This document shows positions 16,851 to 25,449 of a stretch of 64,000 nt of DNA, in pieces. This stretch comes from Noviherbaspirillum sp. L7-7A (GTDB taxonomy: Bacteria > Pseudomonadota > Gammaproteobacteria > Burkholderiales > Burkholderiaceae_D). Each line of letters opens with the position of its first letter. Position 1 is the stretch's first letter. The stretch covers positions 2,666,001-2,730,000 of the forward strand of contig NZ_JAHQRJ010000001.1 in assembly GCF_019052805.1 (NCBI RefSeq), given 5' to 3'. A program made the translations under genes and the position numbers. Below the pieces are notes generated by a model that had not been told where the DNA came from, searched no databases, and was given only the letters and a program-made list of their open reading frames with translations.

Positions 16851-17912
16851 ATGAACGACAACGCAACACCCTACTCCATCCCCAAGGAACCCGGCGGCGG
16901 GCGCGCATTCGCGCTCGCTGTGCTGGTGCATCTGGCGCTGGTCGCGCTGTTGTGGATAGGCGTGCGCTGGCAAAACGAGACGCCGGTGGCGGTCGAGGCG
17001 GAAATCTGGAGCCCGCAGGCGCAACAGGCAGCGCCCAAGCCGCAACCGGCGCCCGAACCCGAGCAGCCGCCACCGCCGCCGCCGCAACCGGCGCCGCGCG
17101 TGGTCGAGGCGCCCAAGCCGCCGCCGGCGCCGGCAGTGGAAAAGCCCGTGGAGAAACCGGTGCCCAATCCGGACATCGCGCTGGAACAGGAAAGGAAGAA
17201 GCGCCTGGAGAAAGAGCGCCGCCTGGAAGAGGAGCGCGAGGAACGCGAACGCGAGGAACAGAAGAAGCTGGCGCTGAAGAAGGAAAAGGAACAGGAACAG
17301 GCCCGCAAGAAGGAACTGGCCAAGGCCGAAGCCGAAAAGGAAAAACGCCTGGAAGCGGAGAAGGAACGCCGCGCCGAAGCCGAGCGCGAGCGCAAGCTGC
17401 AGGCCGAAGCCGAGAAGAAGCGCGCCGCCGAGGAAGACAAGAAGCGCGAACTGGCCGAGGCCGAGAAGAAACGCAAGCTGGCTGAAGCCGCCGAGAAGAA
17501 GAAGCGTGCCGAAGCCGCCGCGGAAGCGGCCGCGGCGGAGCAGCGCCGGCTGGAAGACCTGTCGCGCATGACCGCGCAGGCAACCGGCTCCGGCGGCAGC
17601 GGCCAGGCAGCCAAATCGCAGGGCGCGTCGCGGGCCGACGCCGGCTATGCGGCCAAGGTGGGCGGCAAGATCCGCTCCAACACCGTGTTCAATGTGCCGG
17701 ACGAACTGGCCAACAACCCGGCTGTCGAGTATTCGGTCGACCTGCTGCCGGACGGCTCGGTGCGCAGCATCCGCAAGCTCAAGAGTTCGGGCATGCCCGG
17801 CTTCGACGATGCGGTCAGGCGCGCCATCGAGAAGTCGCAGCCCTTCCCGCCCGACAGTTCCGGACGCGCGCCGTCGGGCTTTACCGTCTCCCACAAACCG
17901 AAGGACCAGTAA
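16851..17912 (+). CDS. tolA: Cell envelope integrity protein TolA
   Basis: 353 residues in three parts: a membrane helix near residues 20-40 (ALAVLVHLALVALLWIGV), a proline-rich stretch, a long Lys/Glu/Arg/Ala coiled-coil spanning about residues 105-235, and a C-terminal domain (about 265-353) starting YAAKVGGKIRSNTVF and containing DLLPDGSVRSIRKLKSSG. TolA reaches from the inner membrane to TolB and Pal to coordinate outer-membrane invagination at division. The strong base bias of the coiled coil makes long spurious frames on both strands here. Confidence 0.95.
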   Translation: MNDNATPYSIPKEPGGGRAFALAVLVHLALVALLWIGVRWQNETPVAVEAEIWSPQAQQAAPKPQPAPEPEQPPPPPPQPAPRVVEAPKPPPAPAVEKPVEKPVPNPDIALEQERKKRLEKERRLEEEREEREREEQKKLALKKEKEQEQARKKELAKAEAEKEKRLEAEKERRAEAERERKLQAEAEKKRAAEEDKKRELAEAEKKRKLAEAAEKKKRAEAAAEAAAAEQRRLEDLSRMTAQATGSGGSGQAAKSQGASRADAGYAAKVGGKIRSNTVFNVPDELANNPAVEYSVDLLPDGSVRSIRKLKSSGMPGFDDAVRRAIEKSQPFPPDSSGRAPSGFTVSHKPKDQ

Positions 17913-17915
17913 GCC

Positions 17916-19193
17916 ATGATCAAGAAATTACTCGTACGCGCGGTCGCTGTGGCTGCCCTGCTCACCGGCGCGATGACCCAGGTGCATGCCCAGTTGCGGG
18001 TGGAAATCGCCGGCGTCGGCGCCCAGCAGATCCCGATCGCCGTGGCCGGCTTTGCGGACGAAGGCATCGCACCGCAGCAGGTCAGCGCCATCATCAAGGC
18101 CGACCTCGAACGCAGCGGCATGTTCAAGGTGATGGATGCCGGCGTGATGTCGGACGCCGCCCAGATCAACTACGGCGAATGGAAGTCGCGCGGCGCCGAG
18201 GCGCTGGTGGTGGGCAGCGTGCAGCGCCTGGCCGACGGCCGCTTCGACGTGCGCTACCGCCTGCTCGACACCCTCAAGTCCAGCCAGCTGTCCGCGCTGG
18301 CCCTGGCCGCGCAGCCGCAGTTCACCCGCGTGACCGGCCACAAGATCGCCGACGACATCTATGAAAAGCTGGTCGGCGTGCGCGGCGCCTTCGCCACCCG
18401 GGTCGCCTATGTGACCAAGGTAGGCAATGAATACCGGCTGGAAGTGGCCGACGCCGACGGCGAAGGCGTGAACGTGGCGCTGCGCTCGAACGAGCCCATC
18501 ATCTCGCCGGCCTGGTCGCCCGACGGCACCCGGGTTGCCTATGTATCGTTCGAGAACAAGAAGCCGGTGGTCTATGTGCAGAACCTGGTAACCCGCCAGC
18601 GCACCGTGGTGGCCAACTTCAAGGGCAGCAACTCGGCGCCTTCCTGGTCGCCGGACGGCAGCAGGATCGCGATCGCGCTGGCGCGCAATGGCCTCACCCA
18701 GGTCTATACGGTCAACGCCGACGGCAGCAACCTGCAGCGCCTGACCAATACCGATGGCATCGACACCGAGCCGCAGTTCTCGGCCGACGGCAAGTCGATC
18801 TACTTCACCAGCGACCGCAGCGGCGGACCGCAGATCTACCGCATGCCCGCCAGTGGCGGCAATGCGCAGCGTGTGACCTTCAACGGCAGTTACAACATCA
18901 GTCCGCGCATTTCGCCGGACGGCAAGTCGCTGGCCTATATCTCGCGCCGCGACGGCCGCTTCCAGCTCTATGTGCTGGACCTGTCCAACAACCAGGAACT
19001 GCGCCTGTCAGACACCACCAAGGATGAATCGCCCAGCTTCTCGCCCAACGGCAAGTACATCATGTATGCCACCGAATCGGGCGGACGTCGCGGCACGCTG
19101 GCGGTGGTTTCGGTCGACGGCCGAATCAAGCAACGCGTCACCACCCAGGCAGGCGATATCCGGGAGCCCAACTGGGGCCCCTTCATGAATTAA
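17916..19193 (+). CDS. tolB: Tol-Pal system beta-propeller protein TolB
   Basis: 425 residues. A signal peptide (about 1-25, ending VHAQ) is followed by the TolB N-terminal domain ([12 protein letters not shown]) and a six-blade propeller with repeats such as [53 protein letters not shown] and [19 protein letters not shown]. TolB is periplasmic and binds Pal through the propeller and TolA through its N-terminus. It begins three bases after tolA. Confidence 0.97.
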   Translation: MIKKLLVRAVAVAALLTGAMTQVHAQLRVEIAGVGAQQIPIAVAGFADEGIAPQQVSAIIKADLERSGMFKVMDAGVMSDAAQINYGEWKSRGAEALVVGSVQRLADGRFDVRYRLLDTLKSSQLSALALAAQPQFTRVTGHKIADDIYEKLVGVRGAFATRVAYVTKVGNEYRLEVADADGEGVNVALRSNEPIISPAWSPDGTRVAYVSFENKKPVVYVQNLVTRQRTVVANFKGSNSAPSWSPDGSRIAIALARNGLTQVYTVNADGSNLQRLTNTDGIDTEPQFSADGKSIYFTSDRSGGPQIYRMPASGGNAQRVTFNGSYNISPRISPDGKSLAYISRRDGRFQLYVLDLSNNQELRLSDTTKDESPSFSPNGKYIMYATESGGRRGTLAVVSVDGRIKQRVTTQAGDIREPNWGPFMN

Positions 19194-19221
19194 TCCGATC
19201 ACTCAAACAGGAGAACTACCC

Positions 19222-19752
19222 ATGCGCAGCCCAAAAATCCTCGCCCTCATGCTGACCAGCGCCATGCTGGTCGCAGCCTGCTCGTCGCCCGTCAAGCTCG
19301 ACGACAAGGCCGCCGTTGAAGACCGCACCGGCAGCACCACCGGCCAGGGCGCCGACCCGCGCAGCGTCGGCACCGTCAACGCCACCCGTTCCGGCATGGA
19401 CCCGCTGAACGACCCGCAAGGCGTGCTGGCCAAGCGCAGCATCTACTTCGACCTCGACAGCTACAGCGTCAAGGACGAGTTCAAGCCGGTGCTGGACGCC
19501 CACGCCCGCTACCTCAACGCCAACAAGTCGCGCCAGATCGTCATCCAGGGCAACACCGACGAGCGCGGTGGCCGCGAGTACAACCTGGCGCTGGGCCAGA
19601 AGCGCGCCGAAGCCGTGCGTCGCGCACTGTCATTGCTGGGCGTGCAGGAAAGCCAGATGGAAGCCGTTTCCTTCGGCAAGGAAAAGCCGAAGGCCCTGGG
19701 CAGCGACGAAGCCGCATGGGCTGAGAACCGCCGCGCCGACATCGCCTACTGA
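19222..19752 (+). CDS. pal: Peptidoglycan-associated lipoprotein Pal
   Basis: 176 residues. The lipobox is LVAAC with the lipidated cysteine at residue 20. The OmpA-like peptidoglycan-binding domain is clear: IYFDLDSYSVKDEF, IQGNTDERGGREYNLALGQKRA (key: GNTDERGGREYN, the meso-diaminopimelate contacts) and a terminal RRADIAY. Pal anchors the outer membrane to peptidoglycan and is pulled by the TolQRA motor. It has a good AGGAG ribosome-binding site and lies in the tol operon. Confidence 0.97.
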   Translation: MRSPKILALMLTSAMLVAACSSPVKLDDKAAVEDRTGSTTGQGADPRSVGTVNATRSGMDPLNDPQGVLAKRSIYFDLDSYSVKDEFKPVLDAHARYLNANKSRQIVIQGNTDERGGREYNLALGQKRAEAVRRALSLLGVQESQMEAVSFGKEKPKALGSDEAAWAENRRADIAY

Positions 19753-19757
19753 TCGCC

Positions 19758-20507
19758 ATGCGCACCCTGATCAGATCCGCACTGGCGCTGGCTGTTACCG
19801 CGGCTGCGCTGGCCGCGCCGCTGCAGGCGCATGCCGGCCTGTTTGACGACGATGAAGCACGCCGCGCCATTCTCGACATTCGCGCCCGCATCGACGCGGT
19901 CAATGCCCGCGTCGATGGCAAGGCCGACAAGACCACCAGTCTTGACCTGGCAAGCCAGAACGAGCAGCTGCGCGGCGAAATCGCGCGGCTGCGCGGACAG
20001 ATCGAGGTGCTCAACAACGAGCTGGCCAACGAACAGCGGCGGCAGAAGGACTTCTACGCCGACCTCGATGGCCGGCTGCGCAAGCTCGAGCCGCAGCGCA
20101 TGACGGTGGATGGCCGCGAGGTCGATGTGCAGCAGTCCGAGCAGCAGTCCTATGACGCCGCGCTGGCCCAGTTCAAGGGCGGCGACTACAAGGGCGCCGG
20201 CCAGTCCTTCTCTTCCTTCCTGCGCAGCTATCCGCAGTCCGGTTATGCGGCTTCGGCCCAGTACTGGCTGGGCAATGCGCTGTATGCCGAGCGTGACTAC
20301 CGTGGCGCGATTGCGGCGCAGCAGGTGGTGGTAAGCCGTTATGCCGACAACCCGAAAGCGCCTGACGCGATGCTCAACATCGCCAGCTGCTATACCGAGC
20401 TGAAGGACAAGGCGGCCGCGAAGAAGACGCTGGAAACCCTGATTGCGCAGTACCCGGACTCGAACGCGGCGCAAACCGCGCGTCAGCGTCTGGTCGCATT
20501 GAAATAA
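19758..20507 (+). CDS. cpoB: Cell division coordinator CpoB (YbgF)
   Basis: 249 residues: a signal peptide (about 1-25, ending LQAHA), a trimerising coiled coil (about 60-115, with EQLRGEIARLRGQIEVLNNE), a linker, then TPR repeats (YDAALAQFKGGDYKGAGQSF, SGYAASAQYWLGNALYAE, PDAMLNIASCYTELKDKA). CpoB links PBP1B synthesis to Tol-mediated constriction. It starts five bases after pal and is the last gene of the operon. Confidence 0.94.
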   Translation: MRTLIRSALALAVTAAALAAPLQAHAGLFDDDEARRAILDIRARIDAVNARVDGKADKTTSLDLASQNEQLRGEIARLRGQIEVLNNELANEQRRQKDFYADLDGRLRKLEPQRMTVDGREVDVQQSEQQSYDAALAQFKGGDYKGAGQSFSSFLRSYPQSGYAASAQYWLGNALYAERDYRGAIAAQQVVVSRYADNPKAPDAMLNIASCYTELKDKAAAKKTLETLIAQYPDSNAAQTARQRLVALK

Positions 20508-20553
20508 ATGTTGTGGGAGTCTGACCGGCCAGCTGTTAAATCAGTGCAACGAT

Positions 20554-20582
20554 TTGACAGCCCAGGGTGGGCTCCCTATAAT
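20554..20582 (+). promoter_or_regulatory. Sigma-70 promoter of the first tRNA-Lys gene
   Basis: A consensus -35 TTGACA (20554-20559) and consensus -10 TATAAT (20577-20582) are separated by 17 bases. The predicted start lies about five bases before the mature tRNA end at 20594. It is the strongest canonical promoter in the window. Confidence 0.9.
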
Positions 20583-20593
20583 GGCGGTCTTTC

Positions 20594-20669
20594 GGGTCGT
20601 TAGCTCAGCTGGTAGAGCAGCGGACTTTTAATCCGTTGGTCGCAGGTTCGAATCCCGCACGGCCTACCA
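20594..20669 (+). tRNA. tRNA-Lys (anticodon TTT), copy 1
   Basis: 76 bases including an encoded CCA end. The acceptor stem GGGTCGT/ACGGCCT (two G-T wobbles), D-loop AGCTGGTAGA, anticodon loop CTTTTAA (UUU) and T-loop GTTCGAATC are all present. Identical to the second copy 119 bases downstream. Confidence 0.97.
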
Positions 20670-20693
20670 CGAATACCGCAACATGTTGTATTC

Positions 20694-20722
20694 AAGGACT
20701 ACCGCGAGGCAGTCCTTTTTTC
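20694..20722 (+). terminator. Terminator after tRNA-Lys copy 1
   Basis: AAGGACT and AGTCCTT pair around the loop ACCGCGAGGC, followed by TTTTT. It separates the two tRNA genes, which suggests that the second has its own promoter. Confidence 0.75.
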
Positions 20723-20788
20723 ATGCGGTGGTTCAGCATGGATGCAGCAGCGTTGCATGCAGGTTTGAAGTTGCAATAAAAAGTTTTT

Positions 20789-20864
20789 GGGTCGTTAGCT
20801 CAGCTGGTAGAGCAGCGGACTTTTAATCCGTTGGTCGCAGGTTCGAATCCCGCACGGCCTACCA
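20789..20864 (+). tRNA. tRNA-Lys (anticodon TTT), copy 2
   Basis: The same 76 bases as copy 1, again with encoded CCA. No consensus promoter as good as that of copy 1 precedes it; TTGCAT about 16 bases before AATAAA is a weak candidate. Confidence 0.97.
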
Positions 20865-20881
20865 AACACCTTGGTGTTTTT

Positions 20882-20912
20882 CAAAGGACTTCTCCGGAAG
20901 TCCTTTTTCTTT
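20882..20912 (+). terminator. Terminator after tRNA-Lys copy 2
   Basis: AAAGGACTTC and GAAGTCCTTTTTC form a hairpin around TCCG with a T-rich 3' side, similar in stem sequence (AAGGACT) to the terminator of copy 1, which supports an ancestral duplication of the whole unit. Confidence 0.75.
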
Positions 20913-21092
20913 TTGTGCTCGCGCAAATCCTTCTTCCGCAACGCAGCGCAGCGCGCAAACACTTTGCCTTTCCTCCACTGCCGCCCCGGCATGCCTGCTG
21001 CGGCAGCCCGAAATGGCGACTGTTGCATCAGTCGACCAAATGCGTGCGCCTCCTTCCAATGTCTGATGCAGGTCATGGCTGTTTGCCTTACG

Positions 21093-21112
21093 CCTGAAAT
21101 AGTCATCCTTGC
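21093..21112 (+). promoter_or_regulatory. 5' element shared with the second HAF gene
   Basis: CTGAAATAGTCATCCTTGCA, identical except one base to 25384-25403 (CTGAAATAGTCATCCATGCA), and at nearly the same distance from the start codon (element start 68 versus 66 bases before the ATG). A second block TCATGGyTG lies 20 bases upstream in both. The role (promoter, activator site or leader) is not known. Confidence 0.55.
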
Positions 21113-21160
21113 ATCAGCACGAAAACAGCATTCTGTTCATCAGTTGCCTCTGGAGGAGTC

Positions 21161-22261
21161 ATGCGTAGAATTTCGAAACACCCCCTGTCCGCCCTTACCG
21201 CCTCCGCCCTGTTCGGCCTGGCCTCGCATGCAGCCAGCGCCGCGCCGTCGTACACCGTCACCGATCTCGGCACGACAGGCGGACCGGTCAGCGCAGCCAC
21301 GTCGCTCAATGAAGCCGGCGTCGTCGCCGGTTACAGCTATACCAGCACGGGCCAGTCCCATGCAGTCGTCTGGCGCAATGGCGGCGTGCGCGACCTTGGC
21401 ACGCTAGGCGGCAGCTACAGCGGCGTCGCCGGCATCAATGAAGCCGGGGTCATGGCAGGCTATGCCTATACCAGCGGTGACAGCGCAAGCCGCGCAACAA
21501 TATGGCGCAACAATAGCGTCATGGACCTCGGCACACTGGGCGGCACTTACAGTTCGGCCAATGCCATCAATGACTACAACCAGGTGGTAGGCGCAAGCAA
21601 CCTGCCCGGCAACGCCAGTGTGCACGCAACCTACTGGACCAATGGCAGGAAGATCGACCTGGGTACGCTGGGCGGCAGCTACAGCACCGCGCAGGCCATC
21701 AACAACCAGGGCTGGGCAGTGGGCTACAGCCATACCAGCGGCGATGGCGCCAGCCATGCGGCGCTGTGGAGCGGCCAGGGCGCAATCGACCTGGGCACGC
21801 TGGGCGGCACCAACAGCAATGCGCAGGGCATCAACGACGCCGGCCTCATTGCAGGCACCAGTGAACTGAAGGGTGACTTGTTGAGCCGGGCGACTCTGTG
21901 GCGCAATGGCGTCCCGTCCAACCTCGGTGCGCTGCAGGCGGACCATACCAGCGGCGCCTACGGCATCAACAACGCCGGCCAGGTGGTCGGCTATAGCCTC
22001 GCGCCGCTCAGCGGCGCCGGGCGCGCCACCCTGTGGGCCAATGGCTGCATATATGACCTCAATGGCATGGTCGACTTGAGCGGGCGCGACCTTACGCTGG
22101 TGCAGGCTAGCGCCATCAACCACCGCGGGCAAATCGTCGGCTTTGGCATGACCAGCAGTCGCGAAACCCGTGCCGTGCTGCTCACGCCGATTAACAGCAG
22201 CACGCAGGCATACGGCGACACGCGCCGTACAACGCCGCCCTGCACGCGGCCGGCGATGTAG
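21161..22261 (+). CDS. Secreted HAF-repeat protein (no PEP-CTERM)
   Basis: 366 residues with a signal peptide (about 1-28, ending AASA). The rest is a tandem array of about 45-residue HAF repeats: each begins with DLGTLGG (seen five times, with SYS or TYS after it), then a Asn-rich A.AINxxGxVVGYS segment and an ATLWRNG strand. The repeat probably forms a beta-propeller-like surface protein. Function is unknown for the family. Unlike its paralogue 4 kb away, it lacks a PEP-CTERM tail; the last 30 residues are unrelated and no PEP motif occurs in other frames downstream. The GAGGAG ribosome-binding site lies just before the ATG at 21161. Confidence 0.82.
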   Translation: MRRISKHPLSALTASALFGLASHAASAAPSYTVTDLGTTGGPVSAATSLNEAGVVAGYSYTSTGQSHAVVWRNGGVRDLGTLGGSYSGVAGINEAGVMAGYAYTSGDSASRATIWRNNSVMDLGTLGGTYSSANAINDYNQVVGASNLPGNASVHATYWTNGRKIDLGTLGGSYSTAQAINNQGWAVGYSHTSGDGASHAALWSGQGAIDLGTLGGTNSNAQGINDAGLIAGTSELKGDLLSRATLWRNGVPSNLGALQADHTSGAYGINNAGQVVGYSLAPLSGAGRATLWANGCIYDLNGMVDLSGRDLTLVQASAINHRGQIVGFGMTSSRETRAVLLTPINSSTQAYGDTRRTTPPCTRPAM

Positions 22262-22275
22262 CAAGCGCTCGTCCC

Positions 22276-22467
22276 TCAGTCCGGCGTGGACTTCACTCCG
22301 GCGCCGGCGACCTGCGCCTCGCCGCAGGGAGAGCCGGCCATATCCGGCCCGCAGGCAGACGGCTCGGCGGCCTGGCCATGGCTGGCAATGACGCAGGCAA
22401 GCAGCAGCAAGGTAATCGGAAGGATCCGGCGAAGGCGTGCAGGCATGGCAGAGCGGTCGGCAAACAA
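22276..22467 (-). CDS. Small putative secreted protein
   Basis: A 63-codon frame (or 56 from the ATG at 22446) whose N-terminus reads as a signal peptide: MPARLRRILPITLLLLACV followed by ASHGQAAE. The mature part is about 30 residues with two cysteines. I recognise no family. It lies convergently against the end of the HAF gene. It is listed because the signal-peptide pattern is good; the frame could still be chance. Confidence 0.35.
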   Translation of the reverse strand: MFADRSAMPARLRRILPITLLLLACVIASHGQAAEPSACGPDMAGSPCGEAQVAGAGVKSTPD

Positions 22468-22707
22468 TCAAGGCCATCGACGTAGCGGGAGTCAACACGG
22501 CATGGTGCGCTTATGGGCGCTCAGGCTTGTCCCGCTACCCGGCTTCCTGCAGCCTGCATGGCAGAAGGCTTTGATGCGAAACGTGCGATGACGGCCTTAT
22601 CGTTTCGCCAAAACCGAAGGCGATTTGGTAGCAGCGGCAAGCTTGGGGAGATATCAAACCGCACTTTTCCCGCGCGTTGCAGTCGCCATGCTTCTGCTGC
22701 GGCAGCC

Positions 22708-23721
22708 CTAGTGATACCCCTCCCCCGGCTTCACCTTCCCACGAAACAGCCAGAACACCAGCACCGTATAAACCAGAATCATCGGCATCAAAATGGATGC
22801 GCCAATCAGGTAGAACACCTGCGATGACGGATGCGACGCCGCTTCCCAGATCGTCATCGACGGCGGCACGATGTAGGGCGCGTTCGATGCCACCAGGCCG
22901 AGATAAGCCAGCAGGAACAAGCCCACCGATGTGGCGAACGGCAGGATGGGACGGCCTTTACGGATGCTGTAATAGCAGAGCCAGGCCACCAGCAACGTGG
23001 CCACCGGGATCTGGCTCAGGAAGAAAATGTTGGGCATGCTGAACCAGCGCTCGGCGATGCGGCCAATCTGCAGCGGCGTCCAGACGCTGACGATGGCGAT
23101 GAATGCCATCAGCGCTGCCAGGAGCGGCAATGCCAACTGACGCGAGCGCTGCTCGACGCCATCGACCGTCTTCATCATCAGCCAGGTGGCGCCCAGCAAC
23201 GCATAGCCAACCACCACGGCCACGCCGCACATCAGGCTGAATGGCGTGAGCCAGTCCAGCGGGCCGCCGGCGAACTGGTTGCCGCTGATGCGGATTTCCT
23301 GCAGCATCGCGCCCAGTATCAGGCCCTGGGCAAACGCGGCGACGATGGAGCCGACCGCGAACGAGACATCCCACTTGCGGTGATGCGGCTTGGCCACCCA
23401 GCGGAATTCAAAGGCCACGCCGCGGAAGATCAGCGCCAGCAGCAGGAACATCACCGGCATGTAGACCGCCGGCAGGATCACCGCGAATGCCTTGGGAAAG
23501 CCGGCCCACAGGCTCACGCCGCCCAGGACCAGCCAGGTCTCGTTGCCGTCCCAGAACGGCGCCACCGAATTCATGATCTGGTCGCGCTCCTCTTCCCTGC
23601 TGAAGAAGGGAAAGAGGATGCCGATGCCAAGATCAAAGCCGTCCAGCACCACATACATCGCCACGGTGAAACCCAGCAGCAGCGCCAGGATGACGGGAAT
23701 GGTTTCGGATACCTCGCTCAT
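22708..23721 (-). CDS. cydB: Cytochrome bd-type (cyanide-insensitive) ubiquinol oxidase subunit II
   Basis: 337 residues with eight or nine hydrophobic segments. The start has the CydB signature YVVLDGFDLGIGILFPF, then APFWDGNETWLVLGG and the AFEFRWVAK segment. The length and sequence fit the short, CioB branch rather than the 380-residue E. coli CydB. With CydA it oxidises ubiquinol and reduces oxygen to water without pumping protons. The ATG at 23721 overlaps the cydA stop by four bases. I looked downstream for a CydX or DUF2474 small subunit and found none. Confidence 0.95.
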   Translation of the reverse strand: MSEVSETIPVILALLLGFTVAMYVVLDGFDLGIGILFPFFSREEERDQIMNSVAPFWDGNETWLVLGGVSLWAGFPKAFAVILPAVYMPVMFLLLALIFRGVAFEFRWVAKPHHRKWDVSFAVGSIVAAFAQGLILGAMLQEIRISGNQFAGGPLDWLTPFSLMCGVAVVVGYALLGATWLMMKTVDGVEQRSRQLALPLLAALMAFIAIVSVWTPLQIGRIAERWFSMPNIFFLSQIPVATLLVAWLCYYSIRKGRPILPFATSVGLFLLAYLGLVASNAPYIVPPSMTIWEAASHPSSQVFYLIGASILMPMILVYTVLVFWLFRGKVKPGEGYH

Positions 23722-25115
23722 GTGCTTGCCTCCCGGGTGGTTTCCTGTGCGGCCGACAGCGGCCGGTTGGGCAGCGCTTCCGGGTCGGCCGGAATCTGCT
23801 GCGGCCCCTTGCCGATCAGCCGGCTGATGTACCAGATGCCGATCGAGAACACCACGCAGTAGACCAGCACGAACAGCGCCAGAGAAATCAGCACCGAGCC
23901 GAAGGTCACCGGCGACACCGCGTCGGCGGTGCGCAGGACGCCGTAGGCAATCCAGGACTGGCGGCCGATTTCGGTGACCATCCATCCGGCCAGCAGGGCC
24001 ATGAAGCCGACAGGCCAGGCATGCGACAGCGGTCGCAGGAACCAGGTCGCGCGATGAAGCCTGCCACGCCACCAGAGGAAGACGCCGGTGAAGCCGATGG
24101 CCATCATCAGCAGCCCCAGCCCGACCATCAGCCGGAACATGAAGAATACCGGCGCCACCGGCGGCCTGTCTTCCCGCTTGAAGTCACGCAGGCCCTTGAA
24201 GCGGCCATTCCAGTCATGAGTGATGATCAGGCTGCCCAGATTGGGGATCGCGATCTCGGCGTGATTGCGCTCGGCCTCCTTGTCGGGCCAGGCGAACAGC
24301 ACCAGGGCGGCTGGCTCGCTGCCGTCCCAGTGCGCCTCGATGGCGGCGATCTTGGCCGGCTGGTGCTCCAGGGTGTTCAGGCCATGGAAGTCGCCCACCA
24401 CCGCCTGCAACGGCGCCAGGATGGCCAGCATGCCCAGCCCCATGTGGACCATGGTGCGCGCCTCGGCCTCGAAGCGGCCCTGCACCATATAGCGTGCGCC
24501 GGCCGCCAGCACCACCAGCGAGGTGGTAAGGTAGGTCGCGATCATCATGTGGGTGAAGCGGTAGGGAAAGCTGGGATTGAAGATGATGTCGGACCAGTCG
24601 ACCGGATAGGTAATGCCGTTTTCAATGGCGAAGCCGGCCGGCGTGTGCATCCAGCTGTTGGCCGACAGGATCCAGAAACCCGACAGCATGGTGCCAAAGG
24701 CCACGATCACCGATGCCAGCGTATGCAGCCAGGGCGGGAAGCGGTTCCAGCCGAACAGCATGATGCCGAGGAAGCTGGCCTCCAGGAAGAACGCGGTCAG
24801 CACTTCGTAGCTGAACAGCGGACCCAGCGTGTTGCCGATGATTTCCGCAAAGCGGCTCCAGTTGGTGCCGATCTGGTATTCCATCACGATGCCCGACACC
24901 ACCCCCATGGCGAATGAGACCGCGAAGATCTTGGTCCAGAACCGGGCCAGCGTGTGGAAATGCTGCTTGCCGCTGTAAAACCAGCGCAGCTCCAGCGTGG
25001 CGATGAAGGCGGAGAGGCCGATGGTAAAGGACGGGAAGATGATGTGGAACGCAATCGTGAAGGCGAACTGCACCCGTGCAAGCAAGGTTGTATCGACACC
25101 AGCCAGTGTTTCCAT
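23718..25115 (-). CDS. cydA: Cytochrome bd-type (cyanide-insensitive) ubiquinol oxidase subunit I
   Basis: 465 residues, starting METLAGVDTTLLARVQFAFT; the N-terminal histidine ligand is in FHIIFPSFTIG. Family motifs include GVVSGIVMEYQIGTNW, SANSWMHTPAG, and a short Q-loop (GDFHGLNTLEHQPAKIAA, then DRPPVAPVFFMFRLMVGLG) typical of the cyanide-insensitive CioA type. The ATG at 25115 is chosen over those at 25139 and 25259 because only it has a ribosome-binding site (GGAG about ten bases upstream). A divergent HAF gene lies 334 bases away. No FNR box precedes it, in contrast to the cbb3 genes. Confidence 0.95.
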   Translation of the reverse strand: METLAGVDTTLLARVQFAFTIAFHIIFPSFTIGLSAFIATLELRWFYSGKQHFHTLARFWTKIFAVSFAMGVVSGIVMEYQIGTNWSRFAEIIGNTLGPLFSYEVLTAFFLEASFLGIMLFGWNRFPPWLHTLASVIVAFGTMLSGFWILSANSWMHTPAGFAIENGITYPVDWSDIIFNPSFPYRFTHMMIATYLTTSLVVLAAGARYMVQGRFEAEARTMVHMGLGMLAILAPLQAVVGDFHGLNTLEHQPAKIAAIEAHWDGSEPAALVLFAWPDKEAERNHAEIAIPNLGSLIITHDWNGRFKGLRDFKREDRPPVAPVFFMFRLMVGLGLLMMAIGFTGVFLWWRGRLHRATWFLRPLSHAWPVGFMALLAGWMVTEIGRQSWIAYGVLRTADAVSPVTFGSVLISLALFVLVYCVVFSIGIWYISRLIGKGPQQIPADPEALPNRPLSAAQETTREAST

Positions 25116-25449
25116 CGGGGACTCCGGATCCAGGCGCATGGTTTTGGGAAAGCCGCTCGCGGCGGAAAGGGCAGCGCTGTCACGCCTGCCATCCACCTGC
25201 GCTCGCTGTGTGCTGTGGCCGAAATCCGGGGATGAAGTTCCAGCCACCAGATCGATCATTTAGGCCGATCAACACAGAGCGCGGCCGGCTGTGCCGCGGC
25301 GCTGCCCGGTGCTGCGTCCAAGCCGCCATGGAGGGCGTGGATGGCCGGACCTCTGATCTAGCTCATGGTTGCCCGCGGTCTGGCTGAAATAGTCATCCAT
25401 GCAATCGCCTCCCACCAGCGCAACACGGTAACCGCAACACGGGGGAGTC
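25116..25449. other. Divergent intergenic region between cydA and the second HAF gene
   Basis: 334 bases without a gene. It contains the element shared with the first HAF gene at 25384-25403. No FNR box and no strong sigma-70 promoter for cydA could be identified. Confidence 0.6.
25384..25403 (+). promoter_or_regulatory. 5' element shared with the first HAF gene
   Basis: CTGAAATAGTCATCCATGCA; nineteen of twenty bases match 21093-21112, and its first base is 66 bases before the HAF start codon. It overlaps the region where a cydA promoter might also lie. Confidence 0.55.

Noticed and set aside
20594-20864. Duplicate tRNA-Lys as attachment-site remnants of an integrative element
   Set aside because: Both copies are complete genes only 119 bases apart, with no integrase or foreign genes around.
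22560-22707. A cydX/DUF2474 small subunit after cydB
   Set aside because: The three minus-strand frames after the cydB stop give no hydrophobic 30-40 residue protein.
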